From contig JARKIF010000163.1 in NCBI GenBank assembly GCA_029378245.1, positions 1-64,000 on the forward strand: a stretch of DNA of 64,000 nucleotides. Reading direction: 5' to 3'. Positions 53,903-64,000 of the stretch are shown one piece after another. The notes under the pieces were generated by a model, which was not told the DNA's origin, made no database searches, and saw nothing but the letters and a program-made list of their open reading frames with translations. The translations under genes were made by a program, and so were the position numbers. Numbering within the stretch: the first letter of the stretch is position 1; the number at the start of each line of letters is the position of its first letter. The DNA is from Roridomyces roridus. Taxonomy: Eukaryota > Basidiomycota > Agaricomycetes > Agaricales > Mycenaceae.

Positions 53903-55262
53903 TTACTTCCAAAGTCCCAAAAAGTGGAGCAAACGGCCAAGGATTCCACGGTTGCGACGCGGAACTGGGGGAGCGATCTGCTGCTTGTAATCACACGAGA
54001 TACCGCACTCCTTGCGGAAGGCTTCAAACTGCTTGCACCACGCGGTCGTGTAGTCTACAAATGAGAACCCATCAGCTCTGAAAACTTTGCATGAAGAGTC
54101 AAGACATACCTTCGATGCTCACACCGAGCTCCAACCCGACGAGGGCAAAGTCCCATCGGATGGGATGGGTTTCATACTGCAGAGACGTTGAGTCAGAACC
54201 AATGATGGGCGGGTGTGAGCTTACCGTCTGCTCGAGTGGGAATTTCTCCTCGTTGACAGTGGCGTCCGCTTTGATAGGTTCCAGGGTGGGTGTGCAAGAA
54301 CAGGGCGTCTCCGTCGCACCAGTGGGCAAATTCGCAGCAAGGACCGCATCCATCCTCGACGTTAACCACTTGGCGATGACATCTTCAGCCTGGTCTGCCG
54401 GGACGCCGAGCGATTTCAACCTACGTGTCGTATCACATCAGAACTCGCGGACGTGGAGCACAGATGTCTCGATAACAATACGCACGAGGAACACAAAACT
54501 TCCATCAGCAACCATTGAAGATGATCCATCGCGCGGGAGTCGTGGCGGCTGGATTCACACCGCATCCTTGGGTAGACTGCCCGAGTACAGCTGCAACTCC
54601 ACCAGTCGCGGTATTCCTGCGTATTGTCGCTTCCAGGAGCTGCCGATGAACTCTTGATGCCCGTCTCGTGCTGCAGACGATAGCGAAAAAAGTGAGATTC
54701 GTGGATGGCGGGACGGCAAGGTGCATTCATATGTGCGGCTATTTGTTCGGCGAGTTCTTCTGGGCATCCAGACTCCTCTTAAGTACACAGACAGACGAGA
54801 GCCAAAAATTCACGCACCGGGTGTGAGTACCTTCTCCAAAAAGTAGCGCATGAAGAACCCACGCTGGATCGCAGCTGCCAACATCTCGGGAGATTCGGCC
54901 ACGGCTAAATTGGAATTCAGAAGGAAATGGAGAAGGAGGGAAGCGTTGAACGCACTGCGCACGGCCGAGTCCAGAAGCGGACTCGGAGGGTCCCAGATCG
55001 GAGGGAACTTGCCGTTGTGCATCATGGACAAACGCTCGGCCTGCGGTCCTCGGGCTAGCGATAATTCCATATACTGAACCCGAACCAGGAGTCTGGCGGA
55101 GAACTCGGGGAATTTGAGCGTATCGACAAGCCTGCCACGGTATTGAGCAATGAGGGATGAGAGGAACTCGTGGCGCGACACGTACCACTTGTGGTAGAGC
55201 TCCAGCATCGGAGCTTTCTTGAACAATAAAGGTTCTCCGGTTTCTTCAACGTTGTTATACAT
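53903..55262 (-). CDS. Hypothetical protein, multi-exon
   Basis: I do not recognise the family. The model has exons joined by six introns. The first exon (MYNNVEETGEPLLFKKAPML to FFMRYFLEK) is the best supported, as a long helical domain (EFLSSLIAQYRGRLVDTLKF, LLLHFLLNSNLAVAES). Later exons include CPEELAEQIAAHMNAPC, GHQEFIGSSWKRQYAGIPRL, LKSLGVPADQAEDVIAKWLT and HPIRWDFALVGLELGVSIE. The last exon (DYTTAWCKQFEAFRKECGIS) ends GRLLHFLGLWK at 53903. Phases agree at each junction, but one internal exon is only about 17 nt. An upstream in-frame ATG at 55331 is an alternative start. I see no signal peptide. The 3' end lies only about 110 bp from the hAT MITE. Confidence 0.6.
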
Positions 55263-56421
55263 GGTGAGCGAGGAGGATGTTTGGTGTGTCCAAGTCTTCG
55301 AGCGCGTTGGTTTAAATACTGTAGAGAACAAAGGGAAGCAGGAATGGAGACCCAGACAAGAGCTTCATCATTCGTTGTTATGGAGTGTCGACGTACAGTG
55401 GGCTCCATTATTGTTCGAAGTCCCAGAAGACAAGGCTTAGACCGGATGTGGACAAGCAGCTATTGTGCCAGGCAAGCGAGACGCCGGTTCTGCATTCCAG
55501 ATGGTGGTCCGTAGCACCGCCGACGTCGGGACCGTGTGGCCTTGTGCGGATGTCCTAGTAGTATAGAAGGGCAAGCCATGTGCGGATAGCTGAGCTATGA
55601 ACCAATCCCAGACGGACTGTGGTGGCAGGAGTCAAGCCGAGTTGATGCGATCACGACCAAACAGGACACGCACCTTCTTTCGTTTTGACGGCCACCATCA
55701 TTGCCGGCGCTCCCGTCTTCCTCCCTGCATAGCACGGAGTCGGCAACATCCAACGCAAAAAAGGACTTGTATCGTCTTTTCGTCTCTATCTCTTCGCGGC
55801 GGCCGCGGTTGGATCCATCATCCCAGGCAGCCACGCTGCAAGCTTCAAGGTCTTGGCTCCTCTCCTGAACCAATTATCACCCTCCAGGCAGCACACGCTC
55901 CATGTTCTCCATTTCCTTTCAACACTCAGCCTGATAAGGCCACACCTCTTGGCGGGCGCGGCGCTTTCTCCTGGTCACAAGCACGTCAGTGACCAGTCCA
56001 CCTCGGTCAAACCAAGCACAATTCTCTCACTATGACTGGAGATCGAGGGAGACTATTCTGGGGCTTCTCGTCACGATCCCAGGTCCTCACCACACGCTTA
56101 TCTCTTTTCACTCGGACGAGGTTTTTCGTCCCACGGGCTACGGGATACCACCGCCCTGTTTGCTATACTCCGCCGAATCCCCTCTCAGAATCAGGCCCAT
56201 CCAATCCCTCCAATGTAACAACGAGTTCTCCTCGATTGTAAACTACCCAGAGGCAACGAGATCCCAGGGCTTTCGTCCGACGCGGCCGTCCGGCTCCGCC
56301 TGTGGGAGCGCCGCACGATAAGATTGGAGTTTTAACAACACCCGAAAGGACGGCCGATTCCGGCATTTTGGGGCTATATGTACCTTCTGACCCTTGTGGC
56401 CTCTTGTGTCATCTCCTCCCC
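55263..56421. other. Intergenic region between divergent genes
   Basis: About 1.16 kb lies between the hypothetical gene (minus) and the MFS gene (plus). Short open frames occur (for example 55989-56321) but none shows a domain or plausible splicing. It probably contains the two promoters. Confidence 0.45.
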
Positions 56422-58922
56422 ATGGGCAACTCCAGCGAATTTACAGGCTCGGACGAGAAACACGAGGGCGCGGGCGTAGGTGCGGGCGGGTGGGGCGTTG
56501 AGGTATCTGCGGACCAAGTGGACACTGCTGCGGCTTTGGTTTCCGGGAAGGATGTTACGGTGAGTCCGGAGGAGTCTGTGCGAATCCGGTGAGTGTGCAG
56601 CCCTCCCACTTGGACACGACGACTGAATGGGATGGCGTTAGGAACAAGATAGACCGGCACATCTTGCCGTTCATGTGTGGTACGCAGATTTTTCAAGCCT
56701 CGGCCCTAGGTATTCAACGACGCCCACAGTTCTGTACTGGTTGGTGGTATTCTGTGTCCGTCCACTACAGCGATCTCATGCACGAACCAAGGATGCAATA
56801 CATGGGTAAGCGAGCTCGACCTCCACTCCTACGGGTGCGGCTCAATCTTCGGTAGACAAGAACACGTTGGCAAGTTCGTCCATCCTGGGCATCAAGTGCG
56901 ATTCTCTTTCTTTCTTTCTTATTCAGCCGTTCTAACCTCGTTCATCATTCAGACAAACGGCACACCTCACGACCAACGAGTACGTCTTCCCTCCTCATCG
57001 CTTCACCTACTCACTTCACACAGATACAACTGGTACGCCAAATTTGACCGCAGCAGTCACAGCCTCGAATAACAATACACCCCTCAGGCTCGGAACTGTC
57101 TTCTATCTCAGCTACCTCGTGTTCCAATTCCCTCAAAATCTAGCGCTGCAGCGGTTCCCTGTAGCGAAATGGCTTAGGTGGGGCCGCCTCTTCCTCCTTC
57201 TTTTCTACAAAGTCTCTCAATCTCCGGCAGCTTCAACATCTTCGTGTGGGCTGTATCTCTCTGCACGCACGCTGCGTGCAAGAACTTTGCAGGGTTGATG
57301 GTAGTGAGGATTATGCTTGGAATGTCTGAAGGGTGCGTCTAGTTCCGTCGTTCACCTTCCGATCTATCTAAATCTCGCCGTATCGTAGATGCATCATAAC
57401 TGGGTTCCTCATCGTCACATCGATGTTCTATACCCACAAGGAACAGACTGTGAGGGTCGGATATTGGTGTATGTGTGCCGTGCCTCGCCATTCGACAATC
57501 CCGCTCAGATCAGCTCACTTCGGACGTTTAGATTTGATGAATGGTTTCGCTCAAATCGCCTCTGGCTTCATCAGCTTCGGTACTCTCCATATAACGACGG
57601 ATAAATTCCAACCTTGGCAGTGGCTCATGGTCCGTCCGTTCCGTCACAACTTTCTTAAACTTTACTTGAATCACACCGTAGATTATAACCGGCGGTCTGA
57701 CGCTCATCACCGCGGTCTGCTTCTGGTGATTCAGCCGTGCATCCACTTTACAAGTGCCCCAAGGACTGAAACCGCCCTTAGGTTCTTCTTCCCCGACAGC
57801 CCGACCACAGCATGGTTCCTCACACCCGAGGAACGTATCCTCGCTGTCATGCGTATCAAGGAGAACCGCACCGGCGTGGAGAACAAGCGGTTCAAGAAGG
57901 AGCAAATGTTTGAAGCTTTGAGGGATCCCAAGACGTGGTTGTTTGCTTTATTCGCAGCGTTGGTCAACGTTCCGAATAGCGTTAGGCGAGTCTCTTTCCT
58001 CTCACCTCTTGCACCTATACCAGAACTGACTTGTGGAGTCAGTAACCAAAAACCCCTCATCATCAACTCATTCGGCTTCACCGTCCTCCAAACGACGCTC
58101 CTCACAATTGTAGACGGGGCGATTACGATTATAACGGTTTACGCCGGTGTGCACGCCGTCGCGTGGAGTGGACAACGCGCGTACACGGCTTTCGTGTGGA
58201 AAGTCCCCGAAATTCTGGGTGCGATTCTGGTGAATGCGCTTCCCTGGAGTAATAGGGTTGGGTTGTTGTGTGCGTTGTGGGTTGGGAGTGAGTACTTTCC
58301 TTGTGCTCTCTTTGTGGTTCCACGGGCTGACTTGAATAGGTGTGGGTCTTACGGGGTTCGGTGAGTGTTCATCCATCTGTTGCGGGCAATGAAGCTGTGC
58401 TTAAACGGTCTGCAGTCATAGCACTCGCGTGGATCTCAGCGGTGACTGCGGGACATACGAAGCGTGTTACCACGAACGCTATCGTCCTCTGTGCATACGT
58501 ACGTGTCAAACCCTCGCTCTCTCCATGCCACGATCGCTAAGAATACTCGGCAGTGCATCGGCAACGCCGTCGGACCCTTCATGTGGCTTGTAAGTCCACG
58601 ATACCCAATGGTATGCAGTCTAACCAACCACCCGTAGGACAAATACAAGCCTAGGAACCGCGTGCCCTGGATCATAATCGGCGTATGCTACCTCGCGTGT
58701 ATGTTCCTCCTGCTTATCATCCGGTACGTGCTCGCTGCCGAGAATAAGCGGCGCGATCGAGAGGCTGCGGAGCGCGTCGTTGGAGGGGCTCAAGATGATC
58801 AGTACGAACACTTTTATGTCGAGCGCGTGGGGCAGGCTGGGGTGGTGGAGAAGGTTCATGTGGATAAGGAGTTTCTTGATTTGACGGATTGGCAGAATCG
58901 GGATTTCAGATACGTGTTGTAG
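56422..58922 (+). CDS. MFS transporter, allantoate permease (Dal5-like) family
   Basis: A 12-helix plasma-membrane carrier of the anion:cation symporter group, which takes up allantoate, ureidosuccinate or related organic anions with protons. It starts MGNSSEFTGSDEKHEG with a hydrophilic N-terminal tail. The sequence KIDRHILPFMC then joins MQYMDKNTLASSSILGIK; this needs micro-exons of about 10 and 14 nt (near 56730 and 56791). Later segments are FYLSYLVFQFPQNLALQRFP, GLMVVRIMLGMSEG, FLMNGFAQIASGFISFG, FFPDSPTTAWFLTPEE and NRVPWIIIGVCYLACMFLLL. It ends DWQNRDFRYVL. More than ten short introns interrupt it. The family call is firm; the substrate is not. Confidence 0.85.
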
Positions 58923-60207
58923 GTTAGGTCCTGTATATGCAGATCCCGCTCATCAGCGCATGATTGATCTGATTGACGCCGGAGAGCGGCATCGTGTGAG
59001 GATTTTAAACTGTACTGTTTAGTGGCTAGATTGATTTTCAACCGAGGAGTTAACGCGATGCCAACTTCAATCGGTGCTTATGTTCGGATTGTGGCGTTCA
59101 CATGCAAGAGGTCCCGTTCGATTCGGTATACTTGTCTAGCGTGAAAATGCCGGAGCTTAGTTTTTGCCTTCCGGTCTATTCAACCACTGATATTTTCCTT
59201 CCGGATCCATGTTGCCAAACTCTTTCAAAGTTAGCGTCTCCCTCTGAGGTTGGAAATCCAGATATCTGCCCGAATTCTAACAAGACAAGGCCGTTTTGAA
59301 AATCACAATTCAACCCAGCTCTCAGGCAAGACGATAAAAGCACACTGGACTCAAGCCCTCTGCAAGACTATTGGCGTCCCGCAGTCCACAGTGCATCTCC
59401 GTTCGACTCCGAGAGAGCGCCATAATTTGTGTTTCCATTTCTGCTGGCAAATGTTTTTGTCCTTTTTAACCTGCTTCCCAGTACTAGTCTCGAGACGTTG
59501 GTTATGTTCATGAGAGGTTGCAACTAAGAGACACTGCTGGCGGCTTATTGAGGTGCTGGACGAGCCTGGAGCTTGACAGGGACCCGTTCAATTCGGGGGA
59601 GCGCCATGATCGATGTTCGACGCCCCGCATTTTTCTGTCCTGCGAACTCTGTTTCCCATTTCTTGCACTCGCATGCATTCCTTTGCGATTATATTCACCA
59701 GAGATGCATTCACGGTGAGATGCCTGTACTGTCCTTGTTTGTGCATGACGTGCCGCCTGCCAGCTCCCGTTCGACTCGGGATGTTCGCAATGATGCTGCG
59801 ATCGTATGTATTTTTTTTCCAGAAGTGACCGTGCAAGATCCGATGTCCCCGAATTCAACAGTAGGCTGAGTCAACGCCGACAGTTGGCGCGTTAGAAGCC
59901 AGGGCCCAGGATTTCGATTCGGACCTCGCTATTACCAGAGTCAAGAGTTTTCTGCTTTCTTCAACAAGTTGCCGATAATGATCGAATGAGATTTAGGTCT
60001 CATTGAGCTGTACTATGCAATAGCGGTCAGTTGTGTACTGAACTTCGTTCAGCACCGCAAACGCCTCGGGATGCCGATGATGCCGATCACTCGGATCTGA
60101 CATGTTTCCAAAGGAGATACTCGATCATGTGACTCTATCTCTTCTCTCCTTCCACCGTCGTCTCTTTGACTCTTTCTCGACGCCACACCCACCTCTCCTC
60201 ACTCACC
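58923..60207. repeat. SINE-like cluster with repeated B-box and GCGCCA tails
   Basis: Four plus-strand motifs of the type CCGTTCGANTCGGGG occur near 59113, 59399, 59584 and 59766. At 59399 and 59584 the motif is followed closely by GAGCGCCAT(A/G)A. This is the same type as at 52.5-53.1 kb. No protein gene is credible. The last 100 bases before 60208 are pyrimidine-rich and probably the next gene's promoter. Confidence 0.5.
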
Positions 60208-61808
60208 ATGTCGTCCTCGAACACCCCCGCCGCCGACGTCGATGAGTCCGAGGCTGTCGACAGCGCCGACCCCGTCATCGTCGTCTTGACACCCGACACC
60301 GCCTCGGCCAGCGAGCGACGAGAACGGGCTTTAGCTGAGCGCGCGGAGAAGCGGCAGACTATCCTCAGTCGGAAGAGGCAGCTGGCGAAGAATAGACAGG
60401 CTTTCGTGCGTCCACCCACCCAGGGCCACTTGTGTACACCGGACGCTGACCCTGACCCTGACTCGGCAGGGCGTAACGCTGATGAAGATAAAAAACTACC
60501 AGGGCGCCGTTTTGTGCTTTGCCGATGCGTGTACATTGTGGAAGGCCAACCCCGTGTGTCACTGCGACCTTGCGACAGCTTATCTGCATCTGGGACGGTA
60601 CGTCGTCTTGTTCTTTGGTCGTCGGCTCGGCCATACATGCACAGGTTTCCAGAAGCGGAGGTGGCAGCATCCGCAGCGCTGGCGCTCGACCCCAAGCTTG
60701 TCGAAGCGCGGTATACACGGGCGATAGCCCGCAGAGGCCAAGGGTTACTACGAGCAGCGATCGTCGGTGCGTCTCATTGTCCCGTACCTTTTTACAGCCA
60801 CTTATCTCCCTCCCACTAGACCTCGAAACGGTATTGGAACTCGATCCAGCCAACGAGGCCGCCAAGACTGCGCTCCACGATCTCAACGCTGCCCTCGCCG
60901 TCCCAGAATCCGCTGCGCCCGAATCCACGCTGGCTGATTACACAGCCCCCGTTCCGACAGCCCCTCCGCTCGAGATGGATGACGAGGGAAGCGACACGAG
61001 CGATGCCAATCACACGGGCTCGGGCGTTCCGTGCTTGTTCTACAACCACGGCGGTTGCGCGCGCAGCAAGGACTGCAAGTTCTCGCATGCGACGGATGAG
61101 AAGAGTGTTCGGGATGACATGTGAGTTTGTCGTTCTCCGTCATTAACTAACAATTTAATGACTACCCGCAGAGGCAAGAACGTCTGCCTGTACCTCCTCC
61201 TGGACGCCTGCAAATTCGGAGACAAGTGTATCTACTCGCACGACCGGTCGTACCTACCCACGAACACCAAGGCCGCGTGGTGGGAGGACGAGGCCCGCGT
61301 GGCAGAGATGCGTGAAAGGATTGATAAAGTGAAGGAAGAGGCGAAGGAGAAGAGGGAGGAGCGCGAGAAGAGTAGGGCGGCGGCGAAGGAGAAGAAGGGG
61401 AAGAGGGCTGAGGGCGGTGATGTGGAGGGTGAGTCCAGCAAGGACAAAAAGCGCAAGAACAAGAACAAGAATCGTCGTGGGCCTGGACATGTGCGCGGTG
61501 GGAGCATGGGGAGCTTTGGTGGCGGTGGTGAATTTGGTGGGGCGCCGCAATTCTCGCCTCAACACATGGTATTCCCTATGGGCCTCGGGCTTGGACTTCC
61601 CTGGAACGGCGGGTTCGTGTCGCCGGCTCCGTTTGCTGGAGGCGGAGGCGGGTTTGCTGCGTTGTCGCAGTATGATGTAGGGGAGCTTGCGGCGCAGGGA
61701 GTCAAGCCGTGGGATGAGGATGCTCAGGTGAGTTTGACTCGACTTTGCCATTGCGTCTGGATTTGAAGCTGACTGGATTCGAAGGACGTGCTCGCTGCGT
61801 TGCGTTGA
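60208..61808 (+). CDS. TPR and CCCH zinc-finger protein
   Basis: From MSSSNTPAADVDESEAVDSA the protein has an acidic, then charged helical start (ASERRERALAERAEKRQ). A TPR-like region follows (NYQGAVLCFADACTLWKANP, VCHCDLATAYLHLGR, EAEVAASAALALDP), then two CCCH zinc fingers: CLFYNHGGCARSKDCKFSH and, across an intron, CLYLLLDACKFGDKCIYSH. A Lys/Glu coiled coil and a basic KRKNKNKNRR tract lead to a Gly-rich tail, and the last intron leaves DVLAALR at the end. CCCH fingers usually bind RNA, so an RNA-related role is inferred. Six exons with in-phase introns of 47-65 nt are supported. The start is the first ATG of the frame. Confidence 0.85.
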
Positions 61809-62985
61809 AGAGTGGCTAATCAATTCATTCGCCGCATAAAAGGTGCCCCAGTGCTATATTCTAACTGTTTTGATTTTCATTATATATTCGGTGGATGGAT
61901 GGATGGAGTGCGTATTGTATATTCGACGATCGTGTCGTGCTTGTCTATTTATTCAACTATCGCGTTCTGTTTTATCGAGGGCTGTGGAGGAGAGAGGGCG
62001 TGGGTGGTGCCAGGTTAATTTGTGCGAAATTGTGGATCTTCAACTCCTGACATACTAAAGTCGTCAAAACGGAGTAACATACCCAAGAAGCGCACTCAAA
62101 GGAAAACCAAAAAAAACCTGCATTCCAATTGAAAGTGTGTGTAAGCGTATCCATATCCCATCTCATCGTCTCAAGACTTCCACCCCCGGCCAACCCATCA
62201 CGCCGTCCGTCGTAGGTTTTGTGATTGAAGTAGCAAGTATGGATGAATGAGCCGCTCCCGCTCCCGAGTCCCGACGCATCATTGATCTCACCGACGGCGG
62301 AGAGCTGCACCATGTGCGATGATTCCCAGGCAACTGAGAACATGGCGAGGTGCACAGAACCGGAGATAGTGGCTAGCTTCAATTTGAACACGGGATTCGG
62401 GACTCGGGAAGATATATGGCAATTTGAATCTAAAAATGGACGGGTGCAACGGTTCTGTTGGCCGCTTTTGATCGGAGTTTCAAATCGACGTTTGATGGCA
62501 GTGCGGATGCACAACTGTGGCGTGTTATACCTCACGATCACCGGCGTGTTTCTGACAGGTGAGATGGGAACTGTTCAAAATCACTGCCCCTCCAATTCTG
62601 GGCACTTCCGCTGCTTCGGCACACCCCTTTGGAGCAGATCCCTACGTGTAGTAGTAGTACGTATCTACAACTCATCAGGGCCGCTATTCATATGCTGTAT
62701 GCATGCTGAGATGAGACCGTGCAGCAATCAGTTTGTTTCTAGGGAACAGATGCACGCGAATCTTCGCAAATTGCTCGTTGACATGATGATCTACACGGAC
62801 CACGCAATTCCGTTGGGATGGAGATGGGGGTTGGCCCATTTGCCGCTGGGGTATAACAGGCAGACGATCGTCCTATTCACCACCCGCCCTTTTTTCATTC
62901 GCCTCCCGCAAGCCGGCTTTACCTTTCTCTTCGTTCAGCGCCCACTTGCTCTTCTTTCCGACAAAGTTTATTTTTCGTGTTCATC
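61809..62985. other. Intergenic region, nothing recognised
   Basis: A long frame from 62243 runs through this region and into the next gene in the wrong frame, without any family features. I see no gene, repeat or element I can support here. Confidence 0.45.
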
Positions 62986-63540
62986 ATGCGCTTCTCTGCC
63001 GTGCTTGCCATCTTTGCGTCCGCCCTCCTGGCCAACGCTGCAAACATCCCCGTGCGTCGCTTGTATTTCTCTACACACAACCCGTCCTAAAGGGCCACCT
63101 AGGCCCGCCGTGCAGAGCCTGAGGCCGAATCGACCTTTGAGGTCCCCGGCTCCGTGCTGAGCCTCAGTTCCGCCGCTCCCGGCGCCGTAGCATCCGCCAC
63201 CTCCGCCATCGTCAGCGGTTTCAACGCCATCACATCCGCCGCCCCAGGCGCTCTCTCCAGCGCCACATCCGAACTCGCCAGCGGGTTCAACGCCATCACC
63301 TCCGCCGCCCCTGGACTCCTCTCCACCGCCACGTCCGACTTGGCCAGCGCGATCAAGGAAGCGACGTCCCTGGCGCCGAGTATCGTGGGGGATGCTACTT
63401 CGATTATTGGGGGCGCGGCGGGGGCTGCTGCGAGTGATGCGGCGCATCTTATTGGTGCTGGGGAGCGTGTTGAGGTCGGGAGGAAGACGGTGTTGATTAT
63501 GGCGCTGGTGGCGTTGGCTCCTGCTTTCGTGCTGTTGTAA
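62986..63540 (+). CDS. Small secreted Ser/Ala-rich GPI-type protein with internal repeats
   Basis: A signal peptide MRFSAVLAIFASALLANA is followed by a 51-nt intron (from 63052) and then ARRAEPEAE, where ARR is a likely Kex2-type processing site. The mature part is helical and rich in Ser/Ala/Thr with about three repeats of SAAPG-x-LS-x-ATS-x-LAS (GFNAITSAAPGALSSATSEL and relatives; DNA unit about 72 bp). The C-terminus has a short polar spacer (GAGERVEVGRKT) and a hydrophobic tail ending VALAPAFVLL, a typical GPI attachment signal. About 167 residues in all. A cell-wall or surface role is inferred; I recognise no named family. Confidence 0.8.
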
Positions 63541-64000
63541 ATGGAACGAGGGTTGAATTGTATTGACTAAATTATAGATGTAATTTGAAACTGAACTCGG
63601 ATCTCTGTCAGGCTCAGAATAATAAAAAACCGTTGTCCATGTTCTGACATGAAGGTCCCCGAATCGAACGGATTGCCGGTGGATCTGATTTCTGGCTTCA
63701 GCCAAGTTCAGCACACAACTGACCTTCATTGCATACTTTATGCTGCTGTTCAATTAGAGTCACATCCCATTCGATCGTCGGGAACGGGTTACAAAAAAGA
63801 CGGATGCCGGTGTGGACCCGGAAAGGAGCCCTCCGAATCGAAGTTTACGGAGGTCCTGCAATCCAATGCGCCCGCCAACCCTCGGCGCCAATTGTCTCGG
63901 CGCCGGCTCCTGCTTTTATTCCGTTGTGAAAGCATCGAGGAAATGAATGTGTTGTATGTGAGGAAGTGTACATTGGAATTCGGGGAAGGTGGACGTTGAC
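63541..64000. other. 3' flank with minus-strand B-box-like motifs
   Basis: The motif CGTTCGATTCGGGGACC lies on the minus strand near 63654-63670, and CTTCGATTCGGAGGG near 63830. They look like the SINE-like pieces elsewhere in the window, in opposite orientation. No gene is seen up to the window end. Confidence 0.4.

Noticed and set aside
55597..56321. Two plus-strand frames before the MFS gene
   Set aside because: No family features, no plausible start context, and low-complexity composition.
62243..63160. 305-codon frame ending inside the GPI-type protein
   Set aside because: No domain, and it reads the signal-peptide gene in the wrong frame.

Overview
The window is nuclear DNA from a filamentous basidiomycete, most likely an agaricomycete. 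The genes are cut by many GT-AG introns of about 45-70 nt. Recognisable families are fungal: CE4 chitin deacetylases with GPI-type tails, SIZ/PIAS ligase, Rce1, an allantoate-permease-like MFS carrier, a P450 and several NB-ARC/TPR (NLR-like) proteins. Transposons of several superfamilies fill the spaces. Species was not determined.

Layout. 1-3.3 kb: a partial NB-ARC/TPR gene (copy A) broken by a 1.6-kb CACTA-type element that itself holds a MITE. 5.1-9.7 kb: two tandem chitin deacetylase genes. 10.9-13.6 kb: AAA+ ATPase. 13.8-14.6 kb: an unassigned small gene (minus strand). 15.1-16.7 kb: F-box-like gene with an apparent frameshift. 17.0-18.2 kb: a secreted repeat-peptide precursor (minus strand) in which every repeat has its own small exon and carries an Arg-Arg cleavage site. 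20.2-21.0 kb: secreted cysteine-rich protein with three near-identical domains. 22.4-26.7 kb: a small lipocalin-like-family protein, a SIZ/PIAS SUMO ligase and an Rce1 CAAX protease; the last two are divergent and 80 bp apart. 27.9-29.9 kb: P450. 29.9-34.2 kb: intact NB-ARC/TPR gene (copy B) with 18 near-identical 42-residue repeats. 34.6-47.2 kb: a transposon nest with a Tc1/mariner-type MITE, a complete Ty3/gypsy chromovirus with 475-bp LTRs and a GTCTG target duplication, two TIR elements, and a hAT MITE with an 8-bp duplication. 47.6-50.6 kb: a third NLR-like gene with a helical N-terminal domain. 53.2 kb: a second hAT MITE. 53.9-63.5 kb: an unassigned gene, an MFS transporter, a TPR/CCCH zinc-finger protein and a small GPI-type secreted protein.

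How it fits together. Two themes recur. One is candidate recognition and cell-surface biology: NLR-like proteins with rapidly evolving TPR arrays, cell-wall chitin deacetylation, and secreted repeat or cysteine-rich proteins. The other is mobile DNA, including scattered Pol III B-box-like motifs near 18.8-19.4, 26.8-27.8, 52.5-53.1, 59.1-59.8 and 63.6-63.9 kb that look like tRNA-derived SINE remains. The best candidate for an undescribed system is the micro-exon peptide precursor at 16961-18175. Second are the three NLR-like loci, which combine different N-termini with TPR arrays in different states of homogenisation. All exon models were made by eye from splice signals and frame continuity and are unverified by transcripts.
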